Source of the DNA: Mugil cephalus
Taxonomy: Eukaryota > Chordata > Actinopteri > Mugiliformes > Mugilidae
DNA length: 64,000 nucleotides
Reading direction: 5' to 3'
Assembly: GCF_022458985.1 (NCBI RefSeq)
Contig: NC_061771.1
Coordinates: 27,644,001-27,708,000, forward strand
Within the stretch, counting starts at the first letter, position 1. Every line of letters begins with the position of its first letter. The notes beneath the pieces were generated by a model. That model was not told the DNA's origin. It did no database searches and saw only the letters and a list, made by a program, of their open reading frames with translations. Made by a program: the position numbers and the translations under genes. Below, one piece after another: positions 25,201 through 36,900 of this stretch.

Positions 25201-28073
25201 GCGCTGTTGTATCTGTGTTTGGCCTGCTGGATGCCCTTCTTCAGCTCCCTCCGGGCCCTGCTATAGGCCAGCCTGTCATCTGACCTGTAGGCTGCGTCTC
25301 TAGCTTTGAGTAGAGACCGCACTGTGCTGTCACACCATGGTTTCTGGTTGGGAAACACCTTGATGGACTTTGTGGGTAGGACAGCATCAGTGCAGAACTG
25401 CACATAGTCCAGGACGGATGATGTGTAGGCCTCCAGGTCTGAGCCATCTTTGAACACTTCCCAGTCAGTGAGTTCAAAACAGTCCTGTAGTGCTGAAGAA
25501 GCCTCCTCAGTCCATACCTGAACTGTTTTGGTGGTTGGTTTTGTCCTGTGGATCAGAGGTTTGTATGCTGGTATCAGCTGCACGCAGATGTGGTCAGACG
25601 AGCCCAGGTGAGGAGCTGCTGCAGCCTTGTAAGCTCCTGAGATGTTGCAGTAAACTTGATCCATGTGTGTTATTGTCTCTGGTTGGAAAGTGTATGGACT
25701 TGTAGAATTTTGGAAGCACTGCTTTGAGATTCACATGATTGAAGTCTCCAGCCACAATCACAGCTGCCTCTGGGTTGGAGTTCATCTGCCTGCTGATCAG
25801 ACAGTACAGCTCCTCTAGCGCTAGCTTAGCGTTAGCCCGCGGTGGAATGTAAACAGCTATGATCAGGATGGAGCAGAACTCTCTCACCGTCTTGAATGGC
25901 CTGCATTTCACAGCCAGGTATTCCAGATCAGGTGTGCAGTGCGTAGACCATCTTGTGAAAATCTAATATTCGGCTGGGAAACTTTTTGGACCTGGTATTA
26001 ATTTTTGTGGGTCTTGTGGGTATATGAACAACATAAGGTGTTGACCTGGCCTCCAAATTCACTAGATCCCAAACTGATCAAGTATCTGTGTTCCAACAAC
26101 AGATACTATGTACATGATGTGCACTGAGCATAAGACAGTGTGAAGTAGGAACAGTATTTATTTACATTAAGAATGGAAAGCAATGGAATGAATCACCGTG
26201 TATTCTTCTGCAATTTTTCAGAGACAATTTGACGCAACGTGCAACGATGAAGAAGACATCTGCAAACTGGATGTAACGTTCCCCGAGGGCTCGAAGAAGT
26301 GCGTCAAGCTGAGAGGATGGTTGAAAGACCGTTTGGGTGTTGGAGAAATTGTGTTCAGAGAGACGGACCGGATCTGTGCCCCTCTTCTAACTGGTTAGCC
26401 TTCAAACCTTCAAATATATTTATATGTGTATATAAATTCTCCACCTTCAAGAAATATGGGACTGGTGATCTGTCATGGAAACAAGGGTGTGGTGCAATAC
26501 ACTGATTTGATATAAACGATATAGACAAACAATAACCTGTCATACCTGTGCATTTATTTATTCAGGAAAATGAGTCATTTGTTCATATCTCTGAGTTGTT
26601 TAATTAAGTTACTCCTTGTTTCCAGTATCTGCTTTGAGCTCCTAAATGTTTCTGGTAACTGCTGATCAGTGTTCACAGCAGCTTGGAGGAATTTGATGTT
26701 GGTGGTTTCCTCTCATCAACTGATGCTATAACATTTCTATTGGATTCAGATCAGGACTTTGACTTGTTCCTAAACTTTCATCTGGTTCTTCTCTAGAACC
26801 ACTGGTTCGTCGTCTTCCTCCATCACCCAGTTTCTCTTCACATTCGGCTCATGGACTCATGTCCTGACATTTTCTTTTAGAGTTCACTGGAAGAATTCAC
26901 AGTTCATTGAGTCCATCAATGATGACCAGATGCAGCAGAACTGGTCCAAACCAGGACATTAGCGCCCCCATGTTTCATGGAGGGATGAGGTTCGGATGCT
27001 AAGAATCCAGTGTTGGTTCATCTCCAAACATGACGATGCCCAAACATTTAAACCAAACTATTCTGCTTTGGTCTAATGTGTCTATTAAACATTGTCCCAA
27101 CAGTCTTGTAGAAATGTTCTTTGTGGACAGGGAGCAGTGTCTTTGGTTGTTGAGTGGATTCATCAACATTAACATCAGCCAATGTGAGAGAGGCCTTTAG
27201 CTGCTTAGAAGTTCCCCTGGGTTCCTCTGGTTCCTCTCCCACTATGATGGAGTGATGTTTGTTGGTGGACCACTCCTGTGGAGGGGAACAGTCGTCTTCA
27301 ACCTGTCTGACTCTCTGTGGATTATTTGTGGCCTTCAAACTCCTCAGAGATGGTTGTGGAACCTTTTCCAGCCTGATGAGCAACAACAACTCTTTTTCTG
27401 AGCTCCTCATGAAGCTCCTTGGGTCATTTTCCTGAATAAGTAAATGCAGTATAATATTATTGTTTCTGTCTTGAGAAATCTGAACGCAGCATTGTATTCT
27501 TCCCGTGGTTTCTCCTGACTGTTATTTTGAGTCTGATAAACCTCTTCATTGTCTTTTCCAGAAATCCAGAAGATAATTCTTTTGGTTGTACTGCTGCTCA
27601 TCTTTGTCCTCGCCCTCGCTGCGATAGTAGCTTACTTCTGTTTCACCAGTGCTTCCAGTGGATCGGACATGCCCGACTCTCTGGTGAGTTCATCAGAAAA
27701 TAAAAAATAAATAAATGTGGGAATAAAAAGAACCTGATGATGACCCTCTCCGCGCCTCTCCTCGCAGAAATTCGAATGCACCGGGCAGGTAATCGACGTC
27801 AAACAGCCCTTGATTCCCAACCCCGAGCCCAGTGAATACCTTAAAGTCAGTGTCGAGAAGAGGAATTCTAAAGAACCAGAACTTACAGAGAGCATCAGCA
27901 GCTGCAGGGAGAATCCGGAAGAAGACAGGGCGTACGGGACAGACAGCTCTGCAGGTTCCCTGGAGAACGACGAGGCGGAGGGGAGCGGCTGGGAAGACCA
28001 CTACGACCGCAGACATCAGCCTCTAGAGCTGGACATGGGAGACGGGGACATGATCGAGGGTTACAGGGGGTAG
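18111..28073 (+). CDS. ifngr1: Interferon-gamma receptor 1 (ligand-binding chain)
   Basis: Seven coding exons: 18111-18183, 22401-22518, 22632-22813, 22903-23060, 26222-26393, 27562-27683, 27768-28073. Phases agree throughout, giving 376 residues. Residues 1-22 are a signal peptide. The extracellular part has the class II cytokine receptor pattern: [18 protein letters not shown] in the first fibronectin-III domain, cysteine pairs, and possible N-glycosylation at NVT, NQT and NVS. A membrane helix lies at about 239-262. The short tail carries MPDSL at 271-275, in the position of the mammalian JAK1 motif LPKSL. YDRRH at 354-358 is equivalent to the STAT1 docking site YDKPH. The protein would bind type II interferon at the cell surface and signal through JAK1/STAT1. 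Fish carry more than one IFNGR1-like gene, and I cannot tell which this is. Intron 4 holds nested transposons. Confidence 0.92.
19885..20005 (-). mobile_element. tRNA-derived SINE fragment
   Basis: On the minus strand 'ccggaaggtcggcggttcga' plus 'atccc' is the RNA polymerase III B-box region of a tRNA-like head, as in fish tRNA SINEs. The upstream A-box half is degenerate. It lies in IFNGR1 intron 1. Confidence 0.5.
20108..20348. mobile_element. Tc1-like MITE, near complete, in IFNGR1 intron 1
   Basis: It starts 'gatcagccacaacattatgc' and ends 'ggtggtcatactgttatgcc', which is the imperfect inverse. The inside has 'gttctgctgggaaacttttg' and 'gcacccacctagacc'. It is about 240 bases, with no coding potential. 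Confidence 0.75.
20343..20560. mobile_element. MITE related to 1103-1299
   Basis: Shares 'ataatccagaatttccttgt' (compare 'gtaatccaacattcctttgt' near 1231) and the end 'cgtccatatttatatcatac' followed by 'agtg'. It lies directly beside the Tc1 MITE. Confidence 0.55.
20590..21150. repeat. Dispersed (TA)n-bearing repeat, copy 3
   Basis: Same family as 3431-3700 and 8676-9075: 'aaaatctttggttgattaga', a (TA)n run near 20650-20668, 'agatttaaatttctttaaat', and later 'tgtatatttataaatagcag'. About 320 extra bases (20710-21030) sit inside this copy, likely a second insertion. Confidence 0.6.
22057..22094. repeat. (AAAT)n microsatellite
   Basis: Nine or ten tandem AAAT units in IFNGR1 intron 1. Confidence 0.9.
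22197..22294. repeat. (CTAT)n-(CATC)n compound microsatellite
   Basis: About 14 CTAT units run without a break into about ten CATC units, roughly 100 bases before IFNGR1 exon 2. Confidence 0.95.
23452..23498. mobile_element. Tc1-like MITE, left half (interrupted)
   Basis: Starts 'gatcagccacaacattatga' and runs to 'aaataacattt', where a LINE interrupts it. The missing part resumes at 25947, as shown by alignment with the intact copy at 20108-20348. Confidence 0.75.
23499..25946 (-). mobile_element. L2/CR1-like LINE, internally deleted, in IFNGR1 intron 4
   Basis: Read leftwards from 25911, an endonuclease part ([20 protein letters not shown]) is followed by [20 protein letters not shown], the start of the reverse transcriptase. 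That stops after IIVPVPKN. The next block resumes at [20 protein letters not shown], so a large piece of the fingers/palm is missing. [31 protein letters not shown] and [20 protein letters not shown] then follow intact. The 3' end (left side) is an AATAAAG-containing tail ending in repeats of ATTCTTG. Fish L2-type elements end this way. Frames are broken near 24863 and 25140-25165. The element sits inside the Tc1 MITE and carries the palindrome at 24917-25059. Confidence 0.88.
24917..25059. repeat. Perfect palindrome, 70-base arms, 3-base loop
   Basis: Bases 24917-24986 are the exact reverse complement of 24990-25059, with loop 'cca' at 24987-24989. The symmetry breaks at 24916/25060. One arm is the normal LINE sequence; the other is an inverted duplicate of it that disrupts the frame. 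Confidence 0.97.
25947..26085. mobile_element. Tc1-like MITE, right half (interrupted)
   Basis: Resumes 'accatcttgtg', then 'ttcggctgggaaactttttg', and later 'ggtgttgacctggcctccaa' and 'attcactagatcccaaactg'. These are the blocks that follow 'agcattt' in the copy at 20108-20348 and in the fragment at 2346-2503. The inverted end itself is not preserved. Confidence 0.7.
26549..27448. mobile_element. 0.9-kb DNA transposon with terminal inverted repeats, copy 1
   Basis: Left end 'tgcatttatttattcaggaa' plus 'aatgagtca' is the inverse of the right end 'cattttcctgaataagtaaa' plus 'tgca'. The element is 900 bases in IFNGR1 intron 5. An inverted second copy is at 45555-46545. A 120-codon open frame (27048-27410, minus) and a damaged stretch resembling transposase ([10 protein letters not shown] on the minus strand near 26960) suggest decay from a Tc1-like element, but the superfamily is uncertain. 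Confidence 0.8.
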
Positions 28074-29454
28074 CGGACTGAGTCCAGGACGAGCTGGTTT
28101 GAGCTGAACTCGCGTCTTCCTGCCCTGTCGGAGATTCAAGGGTCCGTCGAGCTTCCGTCCAGACGGATCTGAACATACGTTTACATCACAGCCGTTTCAG
28201 ACTGATTTTAATGGAAGAAATAAAAACTGCAGTTTTTTTTTTTTTTTTTAACTTTTTGGATTGTCTTTACTGAAGAATCTAAGGAAACTTTACAAAGGAT
28301 TATTTTTTAATGATCCATTTTAAGAAACTCAGGGAAACTGATCTTCTGGTCTTCAGCTCCCAGCTGGTTTCCGTGTGGTTACGAAGGACTCTGGTTGGAT
28401 CTCTGGGAACGTGACCCCACCTCAGCTCATCTCTGTGGCATTCAACGAGATGCTGCTACTGGATTTTGTTAGAGGGATCGTTGAGCTAAATGACACACAG
28501 ACTCCTTACTTGCATCAAGTATTAATCTTTTATTTGCCCTGATTTTAATTGCTATATTTAATTGTTATATGATGGGATTGACCGGTAGAATAATTGGAAC
28601 TGTTTATACCTGAAACACACCTGAAATCTGACGTTGGATTTTTTTTTTAATGAAGAGGCAGCTCATAGGGGGACTTTCCCCTCCCACGCTGAGAGCACCA
28701 CGCCTCAAAAACATACATATAATAATAGTAATAAAAGCTCTATTCATCTGTCCACGGCTGGAAAATCTGCTGCTTGACTGGTTCTCAGTGGGAGTGTTTG
28801 TTCCTTTCATGTAATGTCCTGTTTGCTTTTAGAGAACTGAGCTTGTTGTTGAATTGAACGGCTGCGAGGTTTGTGCCTCTGATTGTGTGAACTTTAATAT
28901 ATTGTGAGGTTGATTTTAAACGTTTTTTTTTATTATTATTTTTTTTTTATTTGTGCCCGAAACTTTTGTTTTTGTTGTGTGGGAGGAAGGAATGTCAACG
29001 TGACTCTGCCAAAGATTCTCTGGTCCGATGTTTTTTGATTATTATCACCTGTGGGAAAAGAACAATATCTCATAGAAAACGTCATTAAAGTTTTTATTTT
29101 TTTTTTTTAAAAAATTAAACAAACCATATTGACTTCTTTTAACTCCAGTTAATGTGGTCCAAGTTATGGAAGATACGATATAAAATACTAATAACCAGAA
29201 CTCTTAACCATTAAGCAAAAGAAACTTATTGAATATTAAAGGACAAGATGAAGAAAGATTTGTTTTTTAATAAACAGACAAATCGTATCAATTTATTAAC
29301 TCCAAGTTATGTGGTTAAAGTTTTAACTTGAGATCAAGTTATATAGAATATACAGGGGAATAAACCTGTGTTTTGTTTTACACCAGAGCCCTTTAAACAC
29401 AAACCTCTTCAATATTGCTGGAAAAGATGAAGATTTTTAGGGATATACACAGTA

Positions 29455-30015
29455 CGTTTACATGCACGAGAGAGAAAAAAAAAAAACGAGTTATTGCCTT
29501 AATTCGACTTTAACTGGACAATTAAGTTTCTGTTTATAAAATCTGAATTCTCCTTATCTGATTAAGACGCCCAGATAATGAGATTGGAAATTGATTTTCT
29601 CCGGCATGTATACGCCTTAATCAGACTTTGACTAGACAGTGTGTGTGCGTATGCTTCACAACCAAAGCGCTGGCCTGTGAACCCAGAACAGAAAAAACAT
29701 CCAAGAAAAAAGGTCGCAGAAGAATAAGAAGGTAGAAGTACCGTCTGAGGGATGGCGCCATCTTACCTGAACCAAAAGCAGTGAGCAAATTACGTACAAG
29801 ATTAAAAAGTTGTACTATTATCCTTCTGGTTGTTGTTGTTTAAATGCCGGTCTGACACATGACTGACTCCAGTTGTTTATTATAAGATGTAATAGGTCAA
29901 CCAGAAAGGGTTGACACAAACCTTTAGTAAACGCGTGGCCATAACTCAAAACTGACAGAACTAAACCAGAAATTGCAGAAATGACTTAAGGAAATTTCCA
30001 GTTTACATGTTTTGC
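29455..30015. mobile_element. MITE with 'gtttacatgcac' end, copy 1
   Basis: Opens 'gtttacatgcacgagagaga', and shares 'ccttatctgattaagacg', 'aaattgattttctccggcat' and the 'gatggcgccatcttacct' block with 35708-36290. The far end is weak ('agtttacatgttttgcaata' near 30000), so the right limit is approximate. Confidence 0.65.
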
Positions 30016-30526
30016 AATAGTAGTTAACTCATGTTCATTCTGGTTCTTTTCCACCTGAACTAAAATGAGCTGGAAAAATGTTTTAAGGATGTGCAATAAT
30101 TCTGCTTCGAGCCAAGAGACACAAAAGCCATTATTTGTGATTCATCTGTTTTAACATGAAAAACCACCAGCAGAATGCAACGTAGGCAGAAAAACATTTG
30201 GAAATAGTCGATTTCTTGCCAGGTTTTCTTGCCAGGCTCAATCTTTTTAAACTGAGCAAAACACGCCTTTCCAGTCCTGATGAGTCACACTACAGTTGAG
30301 TTCACTGACCGTTAAACAGTAATCGGCTTCTCAATACTTAATCCCTGAATTTAAGCACCTGTGCCACGGTCAAAAGGTTGCACAGGTAACCACGTAGAGG
30401 GATGGTGCAATTAGTTTAGTCTTTGAATATAGAAAAACCAAAATAAGAAACGTATGTTTTGATAGAAGTCAATGGATCTTAAAGCTCACAAATAAACACA
30501 TTACGTCTCATTTCTATTTATTTAAA

Positions 30527-30530
<4 letters not shown>

Positions 30531-30616
<86 letters not shown>
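30531..30616. repeat. (CA)43 microsatellite
   Basis: Uninterrupted dinucleotide run of 86 bases, about 370 bases past the LTV1 stop codon. Confidence 0.98.
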
Positions 30617-30618
<2 letters not shown>

Positions 30619-30987
30619 CAGAGAACGCAGCAACTCAGCAAGAAAGAACACAAACGAGTGCGTTTACCTAAATGTTCTCTGGGTGTTGTTTATGAATGTG
30701 CAACTGTTTGAGAAAATAAATAGTTCACAGGTGTCAAAGCTGATTTTAAACTGAGGTCTGATCGCAACTTTAGATAAACTGGTTTTCGGTCCACAGCTGG
30801 TGTTGTTGTTAGAGCTCGGCGTCCTGAGCTGCTCTCCTTCTCCACCTTTTTTTTAAAATTTTTTATTTTATTTCCAGTGGAGTCGAGTCCTCTTTCTCGG
30901 GCTCGTTTCTCATCCTGCTCCACCGAACTGAAGAGCAGCAACGAAACCACCGTCCACGGGTAAAGAGTCCGAGCCGACGGTCGGCTA

Positions 30988-33900
30988 CTAAAGCTTCAGG
31001 CCTTGAACGTTTGTCCTCAGGCTCAACATTTGCTTCTCCTGCCGGACTTTCTCTTCCTTGAACGCCATCTTGTTGGCTTTCTTCTCGACTCTCCTCTCCT
31101 GAACAAACAGAGCATATATTTACAGGTTAGTGACTCATTAATAACTCCCTGGTTATCAGTGTTATTCGTATCTATGAGCCCAGCAGAGCTTTGTGATGTA
31201 TTGGCTCAGGTCAGATAGTCGAGCCCAGAGTTCTGTAAGATCAGCTTTATTCTACCTTTTTTTCCCTTCGATGTCTTTTTTTATTGATTTTAAAACCCTT
31301 TATGTTGTTTTGTTTTGTTTTGAACTGTATGTCTTCACTTTTTTAATGCAAAGCACCTCGAGTTGCGTAGTTGTGTAGGAGATACGCCATGTAAATAAAG
31401 CTGCCATGCCTTGCCTACGACGCCGGCATTAAGGGTGAGGCTGCTCATTACAACAAAACAAAATACTGATCCCATTTAGGGACGTTGGAGAATTTAAAAA
31501 TATAAAAACTCATTATAAAAATCACAAAAACTCCACAGATCCCTGTGAACCATGGATTGTATAAAGATAGATGGAGAAGTAGCTGCTCCTATAAAGTGAA
31601 GCCAAAGCACATAGAGCTCCCCCTGGTGGCTGGAGGCTGCACTGTAGGTCATAGGTCATAAGCTCCACCCCCTCCATGTTAGTGAGCAGACACTAATTCT
31701 GCTTCGAGTCAAGAGTTAAGACATGTATGTCCTCATTTGTGATTCATCTATTGGTTTTAGTGAGAGAAACATCTGGCAGGAAGTCGACTTGGCACAAAAC
31801 TATTTATAAACAGTCGGGTTTTGCTCAATCTCTGTAGATTTGTCTGATCATGTCGACCAGTCATTGTTGGTAAAATCAAAAAGGGGGGCTGGTCTGGTCT
31901 CGGTGGGTGTTACATGTCTAAGTAACATCCACATGAATGAACACGACGCCCACATGTTTCCCAGCAGAACGCTGAACAGATGGTTTAAGTGTTATTTTCT
32001 TTCCCTGTCAGTGGTCATAATGTTGTGGCTGATCAGTGTAACTCCTATTATATAATAACCAAAACGCTTTTCCTACTGTTTCTGTATTTAGTCACTAATA
32101 TCTAAATTTCAGGCCTGAACTTCAAACATTTGGTTTGTGAACTGATTTGTTAAAGTAAGTGTAGCTCCTCCGTCAGACTCCACGCTGCTTCCTCACCTTC
32201 CTCTCCTCCTTGACGGCCTGCTTCCTCGCCCTCCTCTCCTCTTTGCTCTCCTCTTTGTTTCGGGGCAGGGTGGAGACGCGGGGCAGGTCCGAGTCGTTGA
32301 TCCTCGTCATGCGCTCCTCCTGCTTCGCCGTCATCCCCCTGGAGGGGAGGACGTCCAGCGGGATGCCCGTCTTAGTGGACACACGGATCGGCTTCGACTG
32401 GGGACAGGGCGACGGTTAAAATAAACAAATAAATGAATAAAAACGGATGGATCAGCTGACCAGCTCCCAGAGCAGGTTAGGTAACAGCCATCAGCTCAAC
32501 ATCAACCATGTATGTAGAGAATAATGTATAGCAGGTAAAAAACTAAAAAACATTTCATACCTTTGTCGGTTCTTCTATGACTTTGGGTCTGTTGTATATG
32601 TTGGAATATGTACCTGGAAGGAAAATATTCAGGTTTCACAACATGGACGATGTGTTGTTTTTTACAAAAAAAACAACAAAAAAACATATATATATATAAT
32701 ATTTTCGATAAAATAAACTGTAGGTGGAGGAGACTTAGGATATGGCAAAGGTTTGCTATAAATTTGATTTGATTGCATCATTATTTTTTATGTAGTGTCA
32801 GATTTTTGCGCCCTATCAACATCTTTGTGGCAAAAATGTACATGTGCAAAAAAAAAAAAAAAAAAACAGCCATAAAATCCTCATACATCAGTATTATTTT
32901 CTTATTTCTCCGCCATAAATCACTCAAAACTACTTCAGACCTGCTAAAAACTACCAAAATTTTAATTCTTTAAATGCCAGTCTTAAAATAACAAGTTTTA
33001 AATGTTTTTTTTTTGTTTTTTACAAAAAAATATGCCCCATTGACTTCCATTATAACGACATATTTTTAATCTGGCTGCCATTCCAGTATAAAACCACACA
33101 CTCTGTAGTGTTAGCATTTCATTTAGAAGAAAAGAAGTGATAGAGAAGAGTTCCTTCAGGAGAGCATAAGGGTTAATAACACACCGGTGACCTTTGGTTT
33201 GTGTGGGCGGGGCTGCTGGATGGTGTCATACGTCATGTAAAAATCATTAAAGAGGATTTGTGACTTAAAGAAAAACTCACTGATGATGGTTTCACAGTCC
33301 CACTTCTCATCTGGAGCCCCCATAACAACAGTTTCCATCTCTTCCTCCTCCTCGTCTTCCTCCTCCTCCTTCAGGACAGGAAGCTCTTTAGGACCCAGAT
33401 CTTCAGGCCTCAGGGACCTGATCCACAAACATCACCCGCATTAGTCGTCCGTGTCATTTTAAAGCCACAAAGAGAACGATGATGCGACAGAAAACGTTTC
33501 ATATTTAGATAGAAACGACTGAATTAAAGGGAGAGACGCCCACTCTTTCTCCTTCTGTCTGAAGTAGTCTTTGATGACCTCCTCCAGGCGAGCGCTGTCC
33601 GGTTCGATGAAGCCCTCCAGCTCAGCGTTGTCCAGGGCTCCGATCTCGTCGTCGTCGAACTGTTCGTAGAACTGAAACGACAACACGGTTATTAACCGCA
33701 GCTCGTATAAAAAGATAAAGCACTGAGAAGACAACGGAGAATTATAGAACAACAACGCGTGGAGTTCTGATCGGACGAAACAAATAATTATCTGTGGGCA
33801 TGTTTAAAATGATCCGATTAAATCTTTTGTAGTTATTTATTTTAGGTCTGACATGTCGGGTCAACTGGCCTTCGTCAAGGCTGAAAAACAGACAAATAGA

Positions 33901-36900
33901 CGTCGTCTTCTTCTTCTTCTTGAAAGTTGACAAAAGAAGAGGAGCTAAACTCACGTGACTAAACGTGTAAGAACTGAACTTAATAAAGTCAGTCAGACAG
34001 AAATGTATAAATTATTCTGTGTGTAGTGAATTATTCTGCTATCAGTCGTAGGTGATCATCTCCAACAAAAAACTGCCACGTTCATAAGAAGAGAAATGGG
34101 AAAACAGGGAGTTCATGGCAGCGTTGGAGGACCAGAAGATGGCAGAAGGTACGAGCTCCCCTCTCCACACCACATTAACTCTGACTTAAAGAAAGATTTA
34201 TTGGACTGAATCCAGACGACTCCAGGAGAAGACAAGGAAAGACTTCATGCATGAAGTTGCAGGAGAGTAAAGATCAGATCTGGATTCAGATTCAGGGGGG
34301 ACGTCTCTGCATTTCATGGTTTATGCCTTGTGGCATTTTCAGGAAGGAAAACACCCTACAGGGGTAAATCCCAAATGTTTGTTTATTCACAGCACATTAT
34401 AGTTCAGATAATCTATCGGCTGTTCCACCGTCTCCAGTGTCTGTCCCACTGTGGGACAAACAACTGACAGAGACAAACTGGATTCGCTGTAGCAAAGCTC
34501 AAATTGAGTCAGATCACTGTCCCAGAGGACGACTGACACAGAGTGTAGCCTGCAGATCAGATCTTTAGCAGTTAATTAATTACTTAATTTTAGTTCCACT
34601 ATAAAACTAAACCACGTCCCTGTAGTGTGGAGACGTCTCTGTGCTCTTTGTTTGCTACTGTCAACGCTGCCAAAAAGACAAAATAAAGAAGAAGAAGAAG
34701 AATAAAACTACTACAAAAGGCAAAGAGTTGGAACTAAAAGCATTTGTCTCAACATGTTTTGCTGAAGTCAGTGAGACAGAAACTTATTGAGATTTCTGCT
34801 CTGGAAATGTGTGGAGATTAGTGCATATTTAAGTATTTAACTCCTCATTTGCATCTTTAAATGTAAATTAAGAGAAAAGTTGTAATATGAAACGATACGT
34901 GATAAGTGATAAAGTGGAGCAGTTTCATGGTGACATCTATTAGTGAAACATTGGACCCTATTCACCTGTAGCGTCCGGCCTTAAACACTGAGTCCATCAT
35001 TACCACATCACCTGGAGCCTGATGGACCCACATGTCTGTTCCTGTACTAACCGCCTCGTGTGAATGTTGGGCCTTTTAAATGCCCCTAATATCATTTATC
35101 CACTCAACTGCTGCGTGATGGCTGTTCTGATTACACGGTGAGTTTGTGCAGCTGGTTGCTCAACGGCAGCCCTGTTATTGTTGCGCCTGAAGGGTTTTTT
35201 CCTCCCGTCACAGTCCCTGACGGCCGTCGCCCGCTGGCACAGAAACCACGACAGTTGGTGTTTACAGTGGAGTCGGCGTTCACTTTTCACACAGAGATCT
35301 GACCCTGATACATTAATGATGGATTATCGTGTGATCGTCCCACTGGCTCAGCTTCACTGCCTCTGGTTTTATCTCCCGTTACTTCATAACTTTACTTTGG
35401 CTCATTAAGCTCATTAATCTCAACTTGGAGGTGAATCATCAGAGCAGCTGATTGATGTTAAGGCAGAAAGACGTAGAGAAGTTGTCCAGATCAACAGAGA
35501 TCACAACCATGCACAGGAAGAGACGACCGACACTGAGGTCACCAGAGAGTTTACGTGTCCTCCCTGTTCTCTCTCGTCCTCCCACTCTCTAACGACATGC
35601 TCGTTAGGCTAATTGGTGATTCTGAATTTGCTGTGAGTGTGAATGGTTGTCTGTCTCTCTGGGTGGAAACCACCTGTAGTATAAATCCTTATTTTCTTTT
35701 ATCGGCTAGTTTACATGCACATGAAAAAAACAAAAAACAAATTATCGCCTTAATCTGACTTTAACTGGACGACTTAAGCGACGAGTTCTCCTTATCCGAT
35801 TAAGACGCTCAGATAATAATGAGATAGGAAATTGATTTTCTCCGGCATGTACACACCTTAATCTGACTTTAACTGGACGTGTGTGCAGAACAAAAACATC
35901 CATAAAAAGTCGGTGGCAGAAGAAGAAGAAGAAGAAGAAGAAGAAGAAGGTAAACAGAGCCGGTAGAAGAACCACCTGATGGCGCCATCTTATCTACACA
36001 ATAACTACTGTGCACATTATGTACGTAATTAAAAAAGTTGTACTATTATCCATCTTGTTGTTGGAAATGCCGGTCGGATACATTTGACTCCAGGTGTTTG
36101 TTATATGAAGTAATAAGTCAACTATAGGTCAATAACCTACTGAGACATATCGCCCCCTAGTGGAGGAGGAGGAGGACATGTTCCCATCAGTTATTTGATT
36201 TTCTCTGCTGCATGTGAACTGGGACAAGGACCACATTCAGAAAGTTAAACTTTGAGCATAATTCAATGAAGCTGTGCATGTAAACACACTGTCTGATTTA
36301 GCTGATCACACATTATTTAAAACCTACACTCCCTCTCACCACTCTCACCTTTGCATGTTAATTATCTATTCTTTAGTTTTGTCCTTTCACATAAATGGAC
36401 ATATAGATGTTATTTCATTTATTATAATCTAAACTATCTAACTTTTAATCTTATATTTGCTTTCTTTCAAACCTTTCCACCCATGTGTGTTTCTTTTTCT
36501 GGTCTTTACTGAATTCATTTAAACTCTGAACTTGTGGAAAATAAATTAGTCTGAAGCTTGATTCAGTCCCAGGTTCCTTGGATCTTGTATTCTGGTGACG
36601 AGACTAAATTGTGACTGAAATTACAGTTAAGTTGATCACTATTTGGAGGATACCTGATACATGCTAATGCTAATGCTAATTGTGTCGGCTGCAGAGATGC
36701 TGATCAGACGTAGAGAATGAGCCCTATAAGATTACTTTGGATTAGAGGAGATGACTTTTTTTTTTTTATTCCACAGGGAACCTGTAGATATTTGGTTACT
36801 CATTTGGTTCCAGGAAGGAGGTGAATAATGATGATGATGATGATGATCCGACCATGAGAAGACGAGGACTGTACCAGGTAAATAAATTAAAGAACTAAAC

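Larger units (their letters stand above)
28074..30987. other. IFNGR1 3' untranslated region and intergenic spacer
   Basis: Poly(A) signal candidates for IFNGR1 are AATAAA at 28219-28224 and ATTAAA at 29084-29089, each followed by T-rich sequence. Further right are a MITE with 'gtttacatgcac' ends (from 29455), the CA repeat, and on the minus strand a possible LTV1 poly(A) signal, AATAAA at 30867-30862. No other gene is seen. Confidence 0.55.

Noticed and set aside
33156-33280. Continuation of the LTV1 exon 8 frame (EFFFKSQILFNDFYMTYD)
   Set aside because: Exon 8 ends at a gtgagt donor (33281), and the conserved next segment TYSNIYNRPKVIEEPTK is found in a separate, phase-matched exon at 32613-32561. 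The open stretch is intron.
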